Shown piece by piece: positions 47,008 through 56,391 of a stretch of 64,000 nt of DNA. Source of the DNA: Paracoccaceae bacterium. GTDB lineage: Bacteria; Pseudomonadota; Alphaproteobacteria; Rhodobacterales; Rhodobacteraceae. A program made the position numbers and the translations under genes. The stretch covers positions 287,595 through 351,594 of the forward strand of contig JASMHC010000001.1 in NCBI GenBank assembly GCA_030750975.1, written 5' to 3'. Under the pieces are notes generated by a model. The model saw only the letters and a program-made list of their open reading frames with translations, did not search any database and had not been told where the DNA came from. Within the stretch, counting starts at the first letter, position 1, and every line of letters starts with the position of its first letter.

Positions 47008-48099
47008 TTACCCGCTCTGATCGTCCTTGAAAACAGCTTTCTTCAAAGCCGAGATGTCGCGCACCATGCGCGACAGGCGGCGCATGCCTTTGTACATATC
47101 GACATGGGACTCCATTTTAATGGCCGGATACCCCAAAACCGCTCGTCCCGCAGGAACATTTGTCAGAATGATGCTGCCGCCCCCGGCAATCACCCCGTCG
47201 CCAACAAATACATTGTCAGCAACCCCGCTTTGCCCGCCCAGCACGACGTAATTGCCAATGCGGCTTGAGCCGGCAACACCCGCCTGAGCACAAAGCAGAC
47301 AGTGATTGCCAATCACCACGTTGTGCCCCACCTGAACAAGGCTGTCGATTTTCACACCATTGCCGATTTGTGTCGGACGGACCGTGCCGCGATCAACGCT
47401 CGATCCCGATCCGATTTCAACGTCGTCTCCGATAATAACTCCGCCAAGCGAATGAATGCGCGCCCAGGCCTGACCCGCGGCGGAAACATCCGCGCCAAGG
47501 CTATCGCGGGTTTGTTCAACAGCGCTTTTTTCCGGCGTGACGAAAGAAAACCCGTCACCTCCGACAGACACGTTTTGTTGCGTGACAAATCGTTTTCCCA
47601 CAACAACATCCGCGCCAATCTTAGTGCCTTCTCTCAACAGCGACTGGTCGCCAATCTGGCTGTTGCATCCAACAAAAACCTGCGGGGCCAGCACGCTTGC
47701 CCTGCCGATTTTCGCACCGGCGGACACGATGGTGAAGGCGCCGATGCTGACATCCGCGCCGATCTCGGCGGTTGGATCGATCACGGCGGTTGGGTGAATT
47801 CCGGTTTGATAGCCCTGCCCGCGATCCATCAAGGCGGTCAGGGCCGCCAGGGAAAAGCGTGGCCGTGTGGGCAAAAGGGCAGCCTTCAGGCCAAGCCCTT
47901 GCCAGTCGGCCCCATGCCAAAGCATCCCCGCAATGGCAGACCCGTCTGCAATCGTGTCGGCATATTTGGGATCCATCGCCAGGGCCAGCTGGCTTTTTGT
48001 GGCAAGGGCCGGTTCGGTCACACCCGAAACTTTAACAGCGGTATCGCCAACCGCCTCGACACCAAGAGCAGCGGCCAGTTCTGCAATGGAATGGGACAT
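47008..48099 (-). CDS. lpxD: UDP-3-O-acylglucosamine N-acyltransferase LpxD
   Basis: 363 residues. Adds the second 3-hydroxyacyl chain in lipid A synthesis. The N-terminal uridine-binding domain is followed by a left-handed beta helix of hexapeptide repeats (IDPTAEIGADVSIGAFTIV, GSSVDRGTV) with the catalytic histidine in LVQVGHNVVIG. It is 44 nt downstream of the L,D-transpeptidase gene and 32 nt upstream of the ACP gene, suggesting one envelope operon. The usual lpxA, lpxB and fabZ neighbours are not here. Confidence 0.94.
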   Translation of the reverse strand: MSHSIAELAAALGVEAVGDTAVKVSGVTEPALATKSQLALAMDPKYADTIADGSAIAGMLWHGADWQGLGLKAALLPTRPRFSLAALTALMDRGQGYQTGIHPTAVIDPTAEIGADVSIGAFTIVSAGAKIGRASVLAPQVFVGCNSQIGDQSLLREGTKIGADVVVGKRFVTQQNVSVGGDGFSFVTPEKSAVEQTRDSLGADVSAAGQAWARIHSLGGVIIGDDVEIGSGSSVDRGTVRPTQIGNGVKIDSLVQVGHNVVIGNHCLLCAQAGVAGSSRIGNYVVLGGQSGVADNVFVGDGVIAGGGSIILTNVPAGRAVLGYPAIKMESHVDMYKGMRRLSRMVRDISALKKAVFKDDQSG

Positions 48100-48143
48100 G
48101 TCAGGATCCTTGCTGCCTTTTTTTGACCCAAGGTGTATCCCGC

Positions 48144-49748
48144 TTAGATGCCCAGTTCCACCCCCGCATTCTCAAGCGCGTCCCAGATACGGCCATCGCG
48201 GCCATATACGTCGCGGCGATACCCCATCCGATCATCCGCCGAGCCAATCGCGGTGCGGTAAACCAGATGGACCGGAATGCGTTTTTCAAGCGGAATGACG
48301 GTTTCTTTTCCTGATTTGAGCGCCGTTTGGAACACGCCGACAGGATCTGAGGTTTGACGTGCCAGCAAAGCATAGGCGAAATCGAACGGATCCTTTAAGC
48401 GGACACAGCCATAGCTGAAAGCGCGGGTTTCCTCGCCAAACAGGCTTTTTGCCGGGGAATCATGCAGATAGATATTGAACCGGTTGGGGAACATGAATTT
48501 CACCAAACCAAGCGCGTTGGTGTTCGAAGGGGGCTGTTTCATATTGAAAGGAAAGGATTGGGCGTCGAAATTGGTGAAATCAACCGATGCACGGTCCACC
48601 AAATTGCCCTCGCGATCGAACAGGTTCATATAGTCCAGGGCAAACCTGTCTTTCTGAAGCTGCGGCAGATATTCTTTCGTCGCGATCGAACGCGGCACAT
48701 TCCATGTCGGATTGACGACCATATGCTCCATTGTGTCCGAAAACTCGATGCTGCGACGGTCGCGGTCGGCGTTGCCGACGACCGAGCGGGTTTCGAAAGT
48801 TTTCTTGCCATCATCAAAAATCATGGATTTGAAGTCAGCGAGATTCACAAGAACATACCGCTCACCGCGGTCGAAATTCATCCAGCGCTCGCGCTCCATG
48901 GCGACGATGACAGATTTCAGACGCTCCACCGCCGACACATTGATCATACCCAAAGTGGACGGGCCAGCCACGCCGTCTGCGCTTAGGCCATGATCTTCCT
49001 GAAAGGCCTTCAAAGCCCCGAGCATATCAAGGTCCATTTCAGTTGCTAAACTCGGTTCAAGATACCCCATTGCGATCAGGCGATTGCGCAAGGCATCCAC
49101 CCGTGGTCCGCTGTCCCCGTAACGGATGAATTCCCCGCCTTCGGGGACGGTATCCCCCCAGCCGCCCTTGGCTATGATGTCCAGCAGGCGCATCCTCTCG
49201 GTCGCCAGACGGGCGTATTCGGGGTTATCCGGTGCCAATGACCGAAAGAACGCCCGTGGTGTGCTTTGCGTCAATCCTGTCAGATAAGATTTGCGACTAC
49301 GCAACGGGGCTTCGCGGGCGATCTGTTTATCAACCTCTTTCGGCACAAGTACGCCGGTTTGAATATCCCGCGCCAGTTCCAGAAAGGTTTTTGAGAACGC
49401 CACCTCGACCCGTGCCAAGTCTGACTGGGTTTTTGCGGCCCTATATTGCTGCTGTAAACCCTGCGCGTCATAGGCAGCCGCCGGAAGACCATGAATTTCG
49501 GCATCGCCCATTAATTCAAACAAGGCCTCGCGCCGCGCATTGTCGTCCTGATCACGACCGGTCCAAATCGGTTCATACGCGGTTTCGGAATAAAACTCGG
49601 CCAGATCATGATCGTCGCCAATCGCTTCTGACACCGCCAGCCGGTACGCGGCAGACCCGATTTCAGCAAGTGCGGACGTGGCCGTTAGGGTAAGGCTAAA
49701 AAGTGCCACTGCGCCAAGACGCAGCAAATTTCGAAGACTCAGTGACAT
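48144..49748 (-). CDS. L,D-transpeptidase, YcbB/LdtD type
   Basis: 534 residues from the ATG at 49748, preferred because AAGG lies 6 nt upstream and a standard signal peptide (cut near ALA-EI) follows; in-frame ATGs at 49778 and 49814 are alternatives. A peptidoglycan-binding domain (GDSGPRVDALRNRLIAMG ... LSADGVAGPSTLGMIN) precedes the YkuD domain with the catalytic cysteine in SYGCVRLKD. Forms 3-3 crosslinks in peptidoglycan, periplasmic. Divergent from the DUF882 gene, a frequent alphaproteobacterial pairing. Confidence 0.9.
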   Translation of the reverse strand: MSLSLRNLLRLGAVALFSLTLTATSALAEIGSAAYRLAVSEAIGDDHDLAEFYSETAYEPIWTGRDQDDNARREALFELMGDAEIHGLPAAAYDAQGLQQQYRAAKTQSDLARVEVAFSKTFLELARDIQTGVLVPKEVDKQIAREAPLRSRKSYLTGLTQSTPRAFFRSLAPDNPEYARLATERMRLLDIIAKGGWGDTVPEGGEFIRYGDSGPRVDALRNRLIAMGYLEPSLATEMDLDMLGALKAFQEDHGLSADGVAGPSTLGMINVSAVERLKSVIVAMERERWMNFDRGERYVLVNLADFKSMIFDDGKKTFETRSVVGNADRDRRSIEFSDTMEHMVVNPTWNVPRSIATKEYLPQLQKDRFALDYMNLFDREGNLVDRASVDFTNFDAQSFPFNMKQPPSNTNALGLVKFMFPNRFNIYLHDSPAKSLFGEETRAFSYGCVRLKDPFDFAYALLARQTSDPVGVFQTALKSGKETVIPLEKRIPVHLVYRTAIGSADDRMGYRRDVYGRDGRIWDALENAGVELGI

Positions 49749-50061
49749 ATCCCGCCTTAGACCGCTTAAATTAAACATGGTTCGTTTTTCCAAAGCTAGG
49801 TCAGAAATGTCCATTCACATTTCCGAAAATCCTGCCTTTTGAGCAAAGATTGAGGCCAACTTGTCGCACATTGTTTCCGAAAAACTGCCCATAACCCCCT
49901 AATTAGCAGCAATTTCCCGCCTATAGGTCAGTTTTACCCCCATTTGTGGAAACGAAACTCTTTTCTGAAAGCTTTCCTTATGACATAAGAAAGGCGCATC
50001 TGGGGACGAGATCGCACAACTCGCATGATAGCGGGAATGCAGAGGACGGGACTGACAGTCA
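49749..50061. other. Divergent intergenic region between ldt and DUF882 genes
   Basis: About 310 bp that must hold the promoters of both genes, though I can name no convincing -35/-10 pair. The left part contains alternative starts for the transpeptidase (49778 and 49814). No RNA gene or repeat seen. Confidence 0.5.
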
Positions 50062-50625
50062 ATGACCAGCAAGATGGGCTTTACCCGACGCGGCCTTTTG
50101 GGCGCATTCGCGGCAACGGCCGTTACGGCAGCACCAACCTTTTCTAAAGCAGCAGGTCTACTTCGTGGCGCGGGTGATATCCGCCGGTTGCGGATGTACA
50201 GCTCGAAGACCGGTGAAAGCGTAAACACCATCTACTGGGTGGACGGCGAATACATCACCGACGCATTGGCCGAGATCAACAAACTGATGCGTGACTGGCG
50301 CCAGAACGAGATCAAGAAAATCGACACCCGCACGATCGACATTTTGGCCGCAAGCCACAATGCGCTTGATGTGAACGAGCCATATCTTCTGCTATCGGGC
50401 TACCGTTCTGCGGCAACCAATGCGATGCTTCGCCGCCAATCGCGCGGTGTTGCCCGCAACTCGTTACACATCAAGGGTCAGGCGGCCGATATCCGTTTGG
50501 CATCCCGCTCGGTCAGCCAGATTGCGAAAGCCGCCCAATCCTATAACGCCGGTGGCGTCGGGCGCTATTTCGGGTCGAATTTCGTCCATATGGATTGCGG
50601 CGAGGTTCGCACCTGGAGAGGGTGA
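50062..50625 (+). CDS. DUF882/YcbK-family peptidase-like protein, Tat-exported
   Basis: 187 residues. The start (TRRGLLGAFAATA) carries the twin-arginine signal. The mature domain belongs to the DUF882 / M15-like fold: YLLLSGYRSAATNAML, SLHIKGQAADIRL and FVHMDCGEVRTW supply the zinc ligands (His, Asp, His). E. coli MepK of this family cuts 3-3 crosslinks, so it would be the partner of the divergent L,D-transpeptidase. Cleavage specificity here is inferred. Confidence 0.88.
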   Translation: MTSKMGFTRRGLLGAFAATAVTAAPTFSKAAGLLRGAGDIRRLRMYSSKTGESVNTIYWVDGEYITDALAEINKLMRDWRQNEIKKIDTRTIDILAASHNALDVNEPYLLLSGYRSAATNAMLRRQSRGVARNSLHIKGQAADIRLASRSVSQIAKAAQSYNAGGVGRYFGSNFVHMDCGEVRTWRG

Positions 50626-50765
50626 TCCTCTTTTATCCCTAACAGGTCAAACTCAGGCGGCCTCTGCTCGCCATGACACTGGTTCGCGCCGCTGACCGAT
50701 CTTTTCATGCGTTGGCACGAAATGGCCACGCTGCCATTCCCGAAATATCGTTCTGCCTTGATAAA

Positions 50766-50842
50766 TGGCGCACCCATCAGGATTCGAACCTGAGGCCTCT
50801 GCCTTCGGAGGGCAGCGCTCTATCCAGCTGAGCTATGGGTGC
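50766..50842 (-). tRNA. tRNA-Arg, anticodon CCG
   Basis: Folds into a full cloverleaf of 77 nt: acceptor GCACCCA/TGGGTGC, D-arm with AGCTGGATA, anticodon stem CTGCC/GGCAG with loop CTCCGAA (anticodon CCG, codon CGG), T-arm TCAGG-TTCGAAT-CCTGA, discriminator G and an encoded CCA end. Read on the minus strand, 50 nt after the sufS stop. Confidence 0.97.
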
Positions 50843-50892
50843 CTGCGTGTGGGTCTAGGCGAAAGCGAATGCGGGTTCAACCCAATTTGAGC

Positions 50893-52113
50893 CTATCCCA
50901 AAAGATCGCGGCAAAGCTCAAGCCCTTCGACCAGTTTGTCGACCTCTTCCAGCGTATTATACATGCCAAACGACGCGCGGCAGGTGGCGTTTAGCCCAAG
51001 GTGGTCCATCAAAGGACCCGCACAATGGTGCCCTGCCCTGACGGCGATCCCCTTTTTGTCGAGAATGGTCGAAATGTCATGCGGATGCGCTGCACCTTCG
51101 AGCGAGAATGAAAAAATCGCGGCCTTATCGGCTGTGGTTCCCTGAACCTGAAGCCAGTTCAGCCCCTCTAGCTGTCGTTTTGCATAATCGCGCAATCCAG
51201 CCTCGTGAGCGGCAATATTCTCCATGCCCAGATCCATCAGATATTCCAAGGCAACGCCAAGCCCGATCTGCTGAACAATGCCCGGCGTGCCGGCTTCGAA
51301 CTTCATCGGTGCGTCGTTATAGGTAACAATATCCTTATGCACTTCGCGGATCATATCGCCGCCGCCCATGAACGGACGCATTTCCCGCATGCGATCCGGA
51401 TGTACATAAATCGCGCCCGAACCGGACGGGCCGTAAAGTTTGTGCCCGGTAATCGCGTAGAAATCACAGCCGATATCTTGCACGTCCACCGGCATATGAA
51501 CCGACCCCTGACTTCCGTCGACAAGAACGGCGACGCCCTTTTCACGCGCGGCGGCACAGATGGATTTCACATCAACGACGGTGCCCAACACATTGGAGGT
51601 TTGCGTTATCGCAACAAGCCTGGTCTTCGGACCAATCGCATCAATAACCGCTTGCGGATCCAATGCGCCATCACCGTCAACATCTACCCATTTCAGAACA
51701 GCCCCTTGCCGTTCGCGCAAAAATTGCCAGGGAACGATATTTGCGTGATGCTCCATCACGGAAAGAACAATCTCGTCCCCCGGTTCAAACCGTGGCATCG
51801 CCCAGCTATAGGCCACCATGTTGATGCCCTCGGTGGTTCCTGAATTCATGATGATGCTGTTCTCATCCTGAGCATTCAGAAAGTGCGCAATGGTCGAACG
51901 CACCGCTTCGTACCGCTCGGTCGAGATGTTTGACAGGGTGTGAAGCCCCCTGTGTACATTCGAATATTCTTCGGCATAGGCCCGGTTTATCGCATCAATC
52001 ACGATCTGAGGTTTCTGTGCGGATGCCCCGTTATCCAGATAGACCAATGGCTTACCATTGATTTCCCTCGACAAAATCGGAAAATCTTCGCGAATTTTTT
52101 GAACATCATACAT
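50893..52113 (-). CDS. sufS: Cysteine desulfurase SufS
   Basis: 406 residues from the ATG at 52113 (MYDVQKIREDFPIL). PLP lysine in ITGHKLYGPSG, catalytic cysteine in VRAGHHCAGPLM, as in type II desulfurases, which need an activator such as SufE or SufU; none is in this window. Supplies sulfur for Fe-S assembly. Last gene of the suf operon, overlapping the YIP1 gene by 8 nt. Confidence 0.96.
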   Translation of the reverse strand: MYDVQKIREDFPILSREINGKPLVYLDNGASAQKPQIVIDAINRAYAEEYSNVHRGLHTLSNISTERYEAVRSTIAHFLNAQDENSIIMNSGTTEGINMVAYSWAMPRFEPGDEIVLSVMEHHANIVPWQFLRERQGAVLKWVDVDGDGALDPQAVIDAIGPKTRLVAITQTSNVLGTVVDVKSICAAAREKGVAVLVDGSQGSVHMPVDVQDIGCDFYAITGHKLYGPSGSGAIYVHPDRMREMRPFMGGGDMIREVHKDIVTYNDAPMKFEAGTPGIVQQIGLGVALEYLMDLGMENIAAHEAGLRDYAKRQLEGLNWLQVQGTTADKAAIFSFSLEGAAHPHDISTILDKKGIAVRAGHHCAGPLMDHLGLNATCRASFGMYNTLEEVDKLVEGLELCRDLLG

Positions 52114-52705
52114 AGCCAGAAAGCCCCAAAGTGCTGACACCGATCACGCCAAGGATCAGGCTGATACCGGCGCTGACACCCACAATGGCAAGAACCAATA
52201 CCGCAAACCCCTTGCCCCAATGTGGGAACTGGTGAGCCTCGGTGATGAATTGGATCAGAATCCAAAGCCCATAGAACAACGTGGCCATTCCAAAGACCGA
52301 CGAAAGCTGCGCGGAAAACAAAGCCAGCCCGCTTTGAACGACCTGGGCCATCAAAAGCAGCGATTGAAGCCATGTTACCACTGCAATAAAGCCGTTTATC
52401 GTTCCCGTGCCGCCTAATATCTTGCCGGTCCAGAACAGCGCGAAGATCAGAAACACCATATTGGCGGCCATGAAAAACGCCAGAAACAACGGAGTCTGGC
52501 CGACCCCGAGCAGAGATACGGAAACCGCCCCGGCGACCAGCATTGTCACATAGGTCAGGATAACGGACAGGATGACCACCAAAAGCGCCATCATCCACAG
52601 AATTTCCCGACTGAAATCCAGGTTCAGAACGGTTCGCGCCGCGGCACGCGGATCGACTATGCTAAGCCGGACCAGTTCGATCACAAAGCTTTTGAAGTCG
52701 GTCAT
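52106..52705 (-). CDS. YIP1-family membrane protein
   Basis: 199 residues from the ATG at 52705. Five hydrophobic segments follow a short cytoplasmic N-terminus, in the pattern of bacterial YIP1-domain proteins (VGVSAGISLILGVIGVS at the end). No catalytic motif. Function unknown. It overlaps sufS by 8 nt and the upstream membrane-protein gene by 4 nt. Confidence 0.8.
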   Translation of the reverse strand: MTDFKSFVIELVRLSIVDPRAAARTVLNLDFSREILWMMALLVVILSVILTYVTMLVAGAVSVSLLGVGQTPLFLAFFMAANMVFLIFALFWTGKILGGTGTINGFIAVVTWLQSLLLMAQVVQSGLALFSAQLSSVFGMATLFYGLWILIQFITEAHQFPHWGKGFAVLVLAIVGVSAGISLILGVIGVSTLGLSGYV

Positions 52706-53187
52706 TCTACACCTTTGCAGGCAGCAGACAGGCTGCCAAGGAAAACCCAGATGAACGCAACAAACCAAAGCGCGCCCACAAGTGTAAGCTGAGGGCCATC
52801 GCCGACAAACCCAGCCGTCAGACCCCGCAACAGAAGAAATGGTGTCGCTGCCAGCAAAGACCAGAAAAACGCCAGCCGAACGCTGTAAAGGTTGGCTTTG
52901 CAGGGCGTAACTCTAAGCAATAGGCCAAAGATAAAGGCCAGCCCGTAAAGGGCCAGAGGGGCCACGAACAGCCACGCCAGAATGATGCCACCCAATTGCG
53001 GCCCCATGTCTTCGCCCGACAGATAGGCGTTTCGCGCCAAAACCGGAAGATAGGACACGAAGAACATAATACAGGAGGCCATCAGATAGATCAGCACCCG
53101 GTCTTCTCGCCGTCCTTGCGCCAAATGCCGACGCATGACTTCACGCGGTCTGCGAAGGCTCGATACCATATCCGCCGTAACTGACAT
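52702..53187 (-). CDS. Membrane protein, YIP1-like
   Basis: 161 residues with a basic N-terminus (SSLRRPREVMRRHLAQGRRE) and four or five hydrophobic segments, resembling its neighbour. Probably the YIP1 superfamily; function unknown. Overlaps sufD start by one base and the next YIP1 gene by 4 nt, so it lies within the suf operon. The two genes may have arisen by duplication or form a complex. Confidence 0.75.
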   Translation of the reverse strand: MSVTADMVSSLRRPREVMRRHLAQGRREDRVLIYLMASCIMFFVSYLPVLARNAYLSGEDMGPQLGGIILAWLFVAPLALYGLAFIFGLLLRVTPCKANLYSVRLAFFWSLLAATPFLLLRGLTAGFVGDGPQLTLVGALWFVAFIWVFLGSLSAACKGVE

Positions 53188-54470
53188 CAGTCGATACGCC
53201 TTTCCAACCAGTCCGACAACCGGCCCAGAATCTCGTCCGAGATTTCTTCGTTTTCGATCTCGTCAACCGCTTCGGCAAGGAAGGCCAGAACAAGCATGTT
53301 TATCGCCTGCGCTTCCGGCACACCGCGTGCGCGAAGATAAAACAGGCTGTCTTCGTCAATCGCGCCGCTGGTTGACCCATGCGAACAGGCAACATCATCG
53401 GCGTAAATCTCTAGCTCGGGCTTGGCGAGGAACTGGCTATCCCCATCAAGAAGCAAAGACTGGCTTATCTGATAGCCATCGGTTTTCTGTGCCCCTGGTT
53501 GAACAAGGATCTTGCCCTGAAACACACCGGTCGCGCCATTGCGCAGGACCTTCTTGAAAACCTGACGGCTTTCGCATCGTTCTGCGTCATGGGTGACAAA
53601 AACCGTGTCGTCATGGTGGAAATCACCGTCGCCAAGGCAGGCTCCGGCGACATGTGCGATCGCGTCGTCACCGGTCAGGGTCAGAACGCATTCATTGCGG
53701 GTCATCACCCCATTGGCTGTCAGGGTGAAGGATTTGAACTCGGACTCCCGGCCCAAACGGCCGAAGATACAAGACATCGCCCGACGCTCGTGATCGCGGC
53801 CTTGCGTCCTGATATGATGAAACTTCGCGCCGTCCGCGACATCAATTTCAAGCACCTTGCTGAAACGCGCAGCAGCCGGGCCATTTTCAAGCAGGGTCAT
53901 TTCACTGCCTTCATCCATGCGGATCACATGATGAAGATAGGCATCCGAGGTCTCGCTGCGGTGCATATAGGATATGTTGACCGGTTTGGACACTTTACCC
54001 GTGACGTGAATAAGCACACCATCCTGGGCAAAAGCCGTATTCAACGCCGCCAAGGGGCGCTGAACGGGATCATGCACAGTGGCCTCGATGGCCCCGTATG
54101 CATCCTTGGCCCAGTGAATATCGCGGTCGGACACATCGGCCAGACGTTCGATAGTCAGCCCTTCAAGGGTCAGGTCGTCGGACGCTTCCTTGTCAAACAC
54201 ACCATCAACGAAGACGATGCGCAGCCGGTCGACCGTATCGAAAACCGGTGCTTCTTTGGGATCGAACAACGCGGCCTTTGGCGCACCGGCCTGAACAAGC
54301 GTGTCAGGGCGCGTGAATTTCCAATACTCATCACGCCGCCCGGGAAGCCCCATCTGGCGCACCCGTGCCAAGGCATCGGCCCGCGCAGCGGCTGTAAAGC
54401 CGCCTTCGGGCATTGAAAGCGACGCGATCCGTTCTTCGGTCGCGTCGGAAACCTGCTGCGCGAGCGCCAT
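53187..54470 (-). CDS. sufD: Fe-S cluster assembly protein SufD
   Basis: 427 residues, a right-handed beta-helix scaffold subunit of SufBC2D. The conserved C-terminal core EIYADDVACSHGSTSGAID carries the key histidine, and the family end LRARGVPEAQAINMLVLAF is present. It overlaps the sufC stop by one base. Confidence 0.95.
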   Translation of the reverse strand: MALAQQVSDATEERIASLSMPEGGFTAAARADALARVRQMGLPGRRDEYWKFTRPDTLVQAGAPKAALFDPKEAPVFDTVDRLRIVFVDGVFDKEASDDLTLEGLTIERLADVSDRDIHWAKDAYGAIEATVHDPVQRPLAALNTAFAQDGVLIHVTGKVSKPVNISYMHRSETSDAYLHHVIRMDEGSEMTLLENGPAAARFSKVLEIDVADGAKFHHIRTQGRDHERRAMSCIFGRLGRESEFKSFTLTANGVMTRNECVLTLTGDDAIAHVAGACLGDGDFHHDDTVFVTHDAERCESRQVFKKVLRNGATGVFQGKILVQPGAQKTDGYQISQSLLLDGDSQFLAKPELEIYADDVACSHGSTSGAIDEDSLFYLRARGVPEAQAINMLVLAFLAEAVDEIENEEISDEILGRLSDWLERRID

Positions 54471-55225
54471 TAGCCGACCTCCGCCAATAGGTCTGCGTAA
54501 CCGTTGTTTTCAACCTCAAGCGCCAAATCAGGGCCACCCGATTTGATGATCCGGCCATCATACATGATGTGAACCACATCGGGTTTTATGTGATCCAACA
54601 GACGCTGATAGTGGGTGATCACAAGGAACGAACGACCCTCGTTGCGCAGCGCATTCACCCCTTCGGACACCAGTTTCATCGCGTCCACATCCAGACCCGA
54701 ATCCGTTTCGTCAAGAATGCACATCTTCGGCTCAAGCAGGGCCATCTGAAGGATTTCGTTACGTTTCTTCTCGCCGCCCGAAAAGCCAACATTGACCGGA
54801 CGCTTCAGCATATCGCCGTCAATCTTCAGCGATTTTGCCTTTTCGCGCACAAGTTTCAGAAAATCGGCCGCGCTCATTTCGTCTTCGCCACGCGCCGCAC
54901 GCTGGGCATTCAGGGCGGTGCGCAGAAAGGTCATGTTGCCAACGCCCGGAATTTCGACCGGATACTGGAAGGCCAGGAACAAACCTGCGGCGGCGCGCTC
55001 TTCCGGCTCAAGCTCAAGAATGTCCTCGCCGTCCAGATGGGCTTCGCCGCCGATCACCTCGTATCCTTCGCGGCCAGAGAGAACATAGGACAGGGTTGAT
55101 TTACCTGACCCGTTTGGCCCCATGATCGCATGCACACTGCCGGATTCGATCGACAGGTTCACACCTTTGAGGATTTGCTTGTCCTCTTCCTCAAGTTTGA
55201 CCTCTAGGTTCTTGATTTCCAGCAT
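54470..55225 (-). CDS. sufC: Fe-S assembly ATPase SufC
   Basis: 251 residues from the ATG at 55225 (GGAAG 8 nt upstream). ABC-type ATPase: Walker A GPNGSGKST, signature SGGEKKR, Walker B MCILDETDSGLD (with the SufC-specific SGLDVDAM) and the H-loop ITHYQR. Soluble, drives the SufBD scaffold. Overlaps sufD. Confidence 0.97.
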   Translation of the reverse strand: MLEIKNLEVKLEEEDKQILKGVNLSIESGSVHAIMGPNGSGKSTLSYVLSGREGYEVIGGEAHLDGEDILELEPEERAAAGLFLAFQYPVEIPGVGNMTFLRTALNAQRAARGEDEMSAADFLKLVREKAKSLKIDGDMLKRPVNVGFSGGEKKRNEILQMALLEPKMCILDETDSGLDVDAMKLVSEGVNALRNEGRSFLVITHYQRLLDHIKPDVVHIMYDGRIIKSGGPDLALEVENNGYADLLAEVG

Positions 55226-55275
55226 TATTTTCGCTTCCTTAACGTCCAAAAGAGGGTGTTGCGGGCGCTTTCGCC

Positions 55276-55587
55276 CTAGCCCAATGTCACTGCGGTGCCG
55301 CTGGCCGAAACCATCAGCATGTTGTTGATCACTTCATAATCCAGATCGACCCCGACAACGGCGTTGGCACCAACAGCGTGCGCCCGATCTTCCATTTCCT
55401 TCAAGGCCACATCACGAGCCTTGGCGAGTTCTTCCTCGTAAGCGCCCGACCGGCCGCCGAGAATATCGGTGATACCTGCGAATACATCACGGATGATATT
55501 TGCGCCCAGAATGGCCTCGCCAACGACGATGCCTTTGTAACTGGCGATCTGATAGCCTTCGACAGATGGGGTGGTTGTCACAATCAT
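55276..55587 (-). CDS. YbjQ/UPF0145-family protein
   Basis: 103 residues matching the YbjQ family of putative heavy-metal-binding proteins: [20 protein letters not shown] at the start and [15 protein letters not shown] near the end, often found as pentamers. Function unknown. Located between sufC (50 nt downstream) and the FkbM gene (16 nt upstream), inside the suf operon. Confidence 0.88.
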   Translation of the reverse strand: MIVTTTPSVEGYQIASYKGIVVGEAILGANIIRDVFAGITDILGGRSGAYEEELAKARDVALKEMEDRAHAVGANAVVGVDLDYEVINNMLMVSASGTAVTLG

Positions 55588-55603
55588 CTATAAGTCTCCT
55601 AAG

Positions 55604-56389
55604 TCAGTCGTCCGCGGGTGCAAGAAAAAAGTTCTTGTTCGAACGATAACGCTGAACCTCTTTCGTGACCTTATAGCCAACCTTTTCAACCCAGTTTTCG
55701 AAGGCATCATAGTTTTCCTGATCCACCTCGATCAGGATCTTCGGTTTGGCGCGCGAAATCGTTTCCTCGATCCCGGCCAGCACCATCATTTCCATACCTT
55801 CGACATCAATCTTAATCAGATCAGGTGTTTCGCCTGCCAAAGCGTCGTCCCCACGGATCACGCTGATAGACCCTTCGCCTTCAACCATACGGGCCGCGCC
55901 AAGGTTTTTGTCCTGTTCGGTCATCGAAAAGCCGCCGGCCGATTTGTCAGAAAGGCCCAAGCCAAGGTTGCTTACGTCAAAAACATCCCCTAGCCCGTTG
56001 AAGGCGATATTCGCCATCAACAGCCGATAGGCCAGCGGATTGGGTTCGAACGGAATGACCTTGGAAGGGTTCAGGAATTTTGCCACGAACAAACTGTGAT
56101 TGCCGACATTCGTGCCGATATCGACAAAAACACCGCCCTTTGGGAAAATCTCGCGCAGTTGCGAAAGCTCTTCGCCTTCGTAGAATTCGCCTTTGCGATG
56201 GTTGCGCTGGATCGGGTCACGCAACTTATCCGTCGCAAAAAGAATCTGAACTCCGTCAATCAGAGCGGGAACGACATCAATGCCCCAATAGACATAGGCT
56301 TCACCCGACGAAAGCGCATGCCGCGCTTCGTCAAGGTCAAACACGCGATTCTTTTTGCTTTCACGAATGGTCTTTTGTGCCCCGTCCAT
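55604..56389 (-). CDS. FkbM-family SAM-dependent methyltransferase
   Basis: 261 residues. The SAM-binding motif GGVFVDIGTNVGNHSLFVA, then PFEPNPLAYRLLMAN and DLIKIDVEGMEMMVLAGI, mark an FkbM O-methyltransferase. Relatives methylate sugars or natural products; no such pathway is nearby. It lies 2 nt after sufB and before ybjQ, in the middle of the suf operon, so its substrate may be a carbohydrate or a cluster-related compound. Inference only. Confidence 0.86.
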   Translation of the reverse strand: MDGAQKTIRESKKNRVFDLDEARHALSSGEAYVYWGIDVVPALIDGVQILFATDKLRDPIQRNHRKGEFYEGEELSQLREIFPKGGVFVDIGTNVGNHSLFVAKFLNPSKVIPFEPNPLAYRLLMANIAFNGLGDVFDVSNLGLGLSDKSAGGFSMTEQDKNLGAARMVEGEGSISVIRGDDALAGETPDLIKIDVEGMEMMVLAGIEETISRAKPKILIEVDQENYDAFENWVEKVGYKVTKEVQRYRSNKNFFLAPADD

Positions 56390-56391
56390 CG

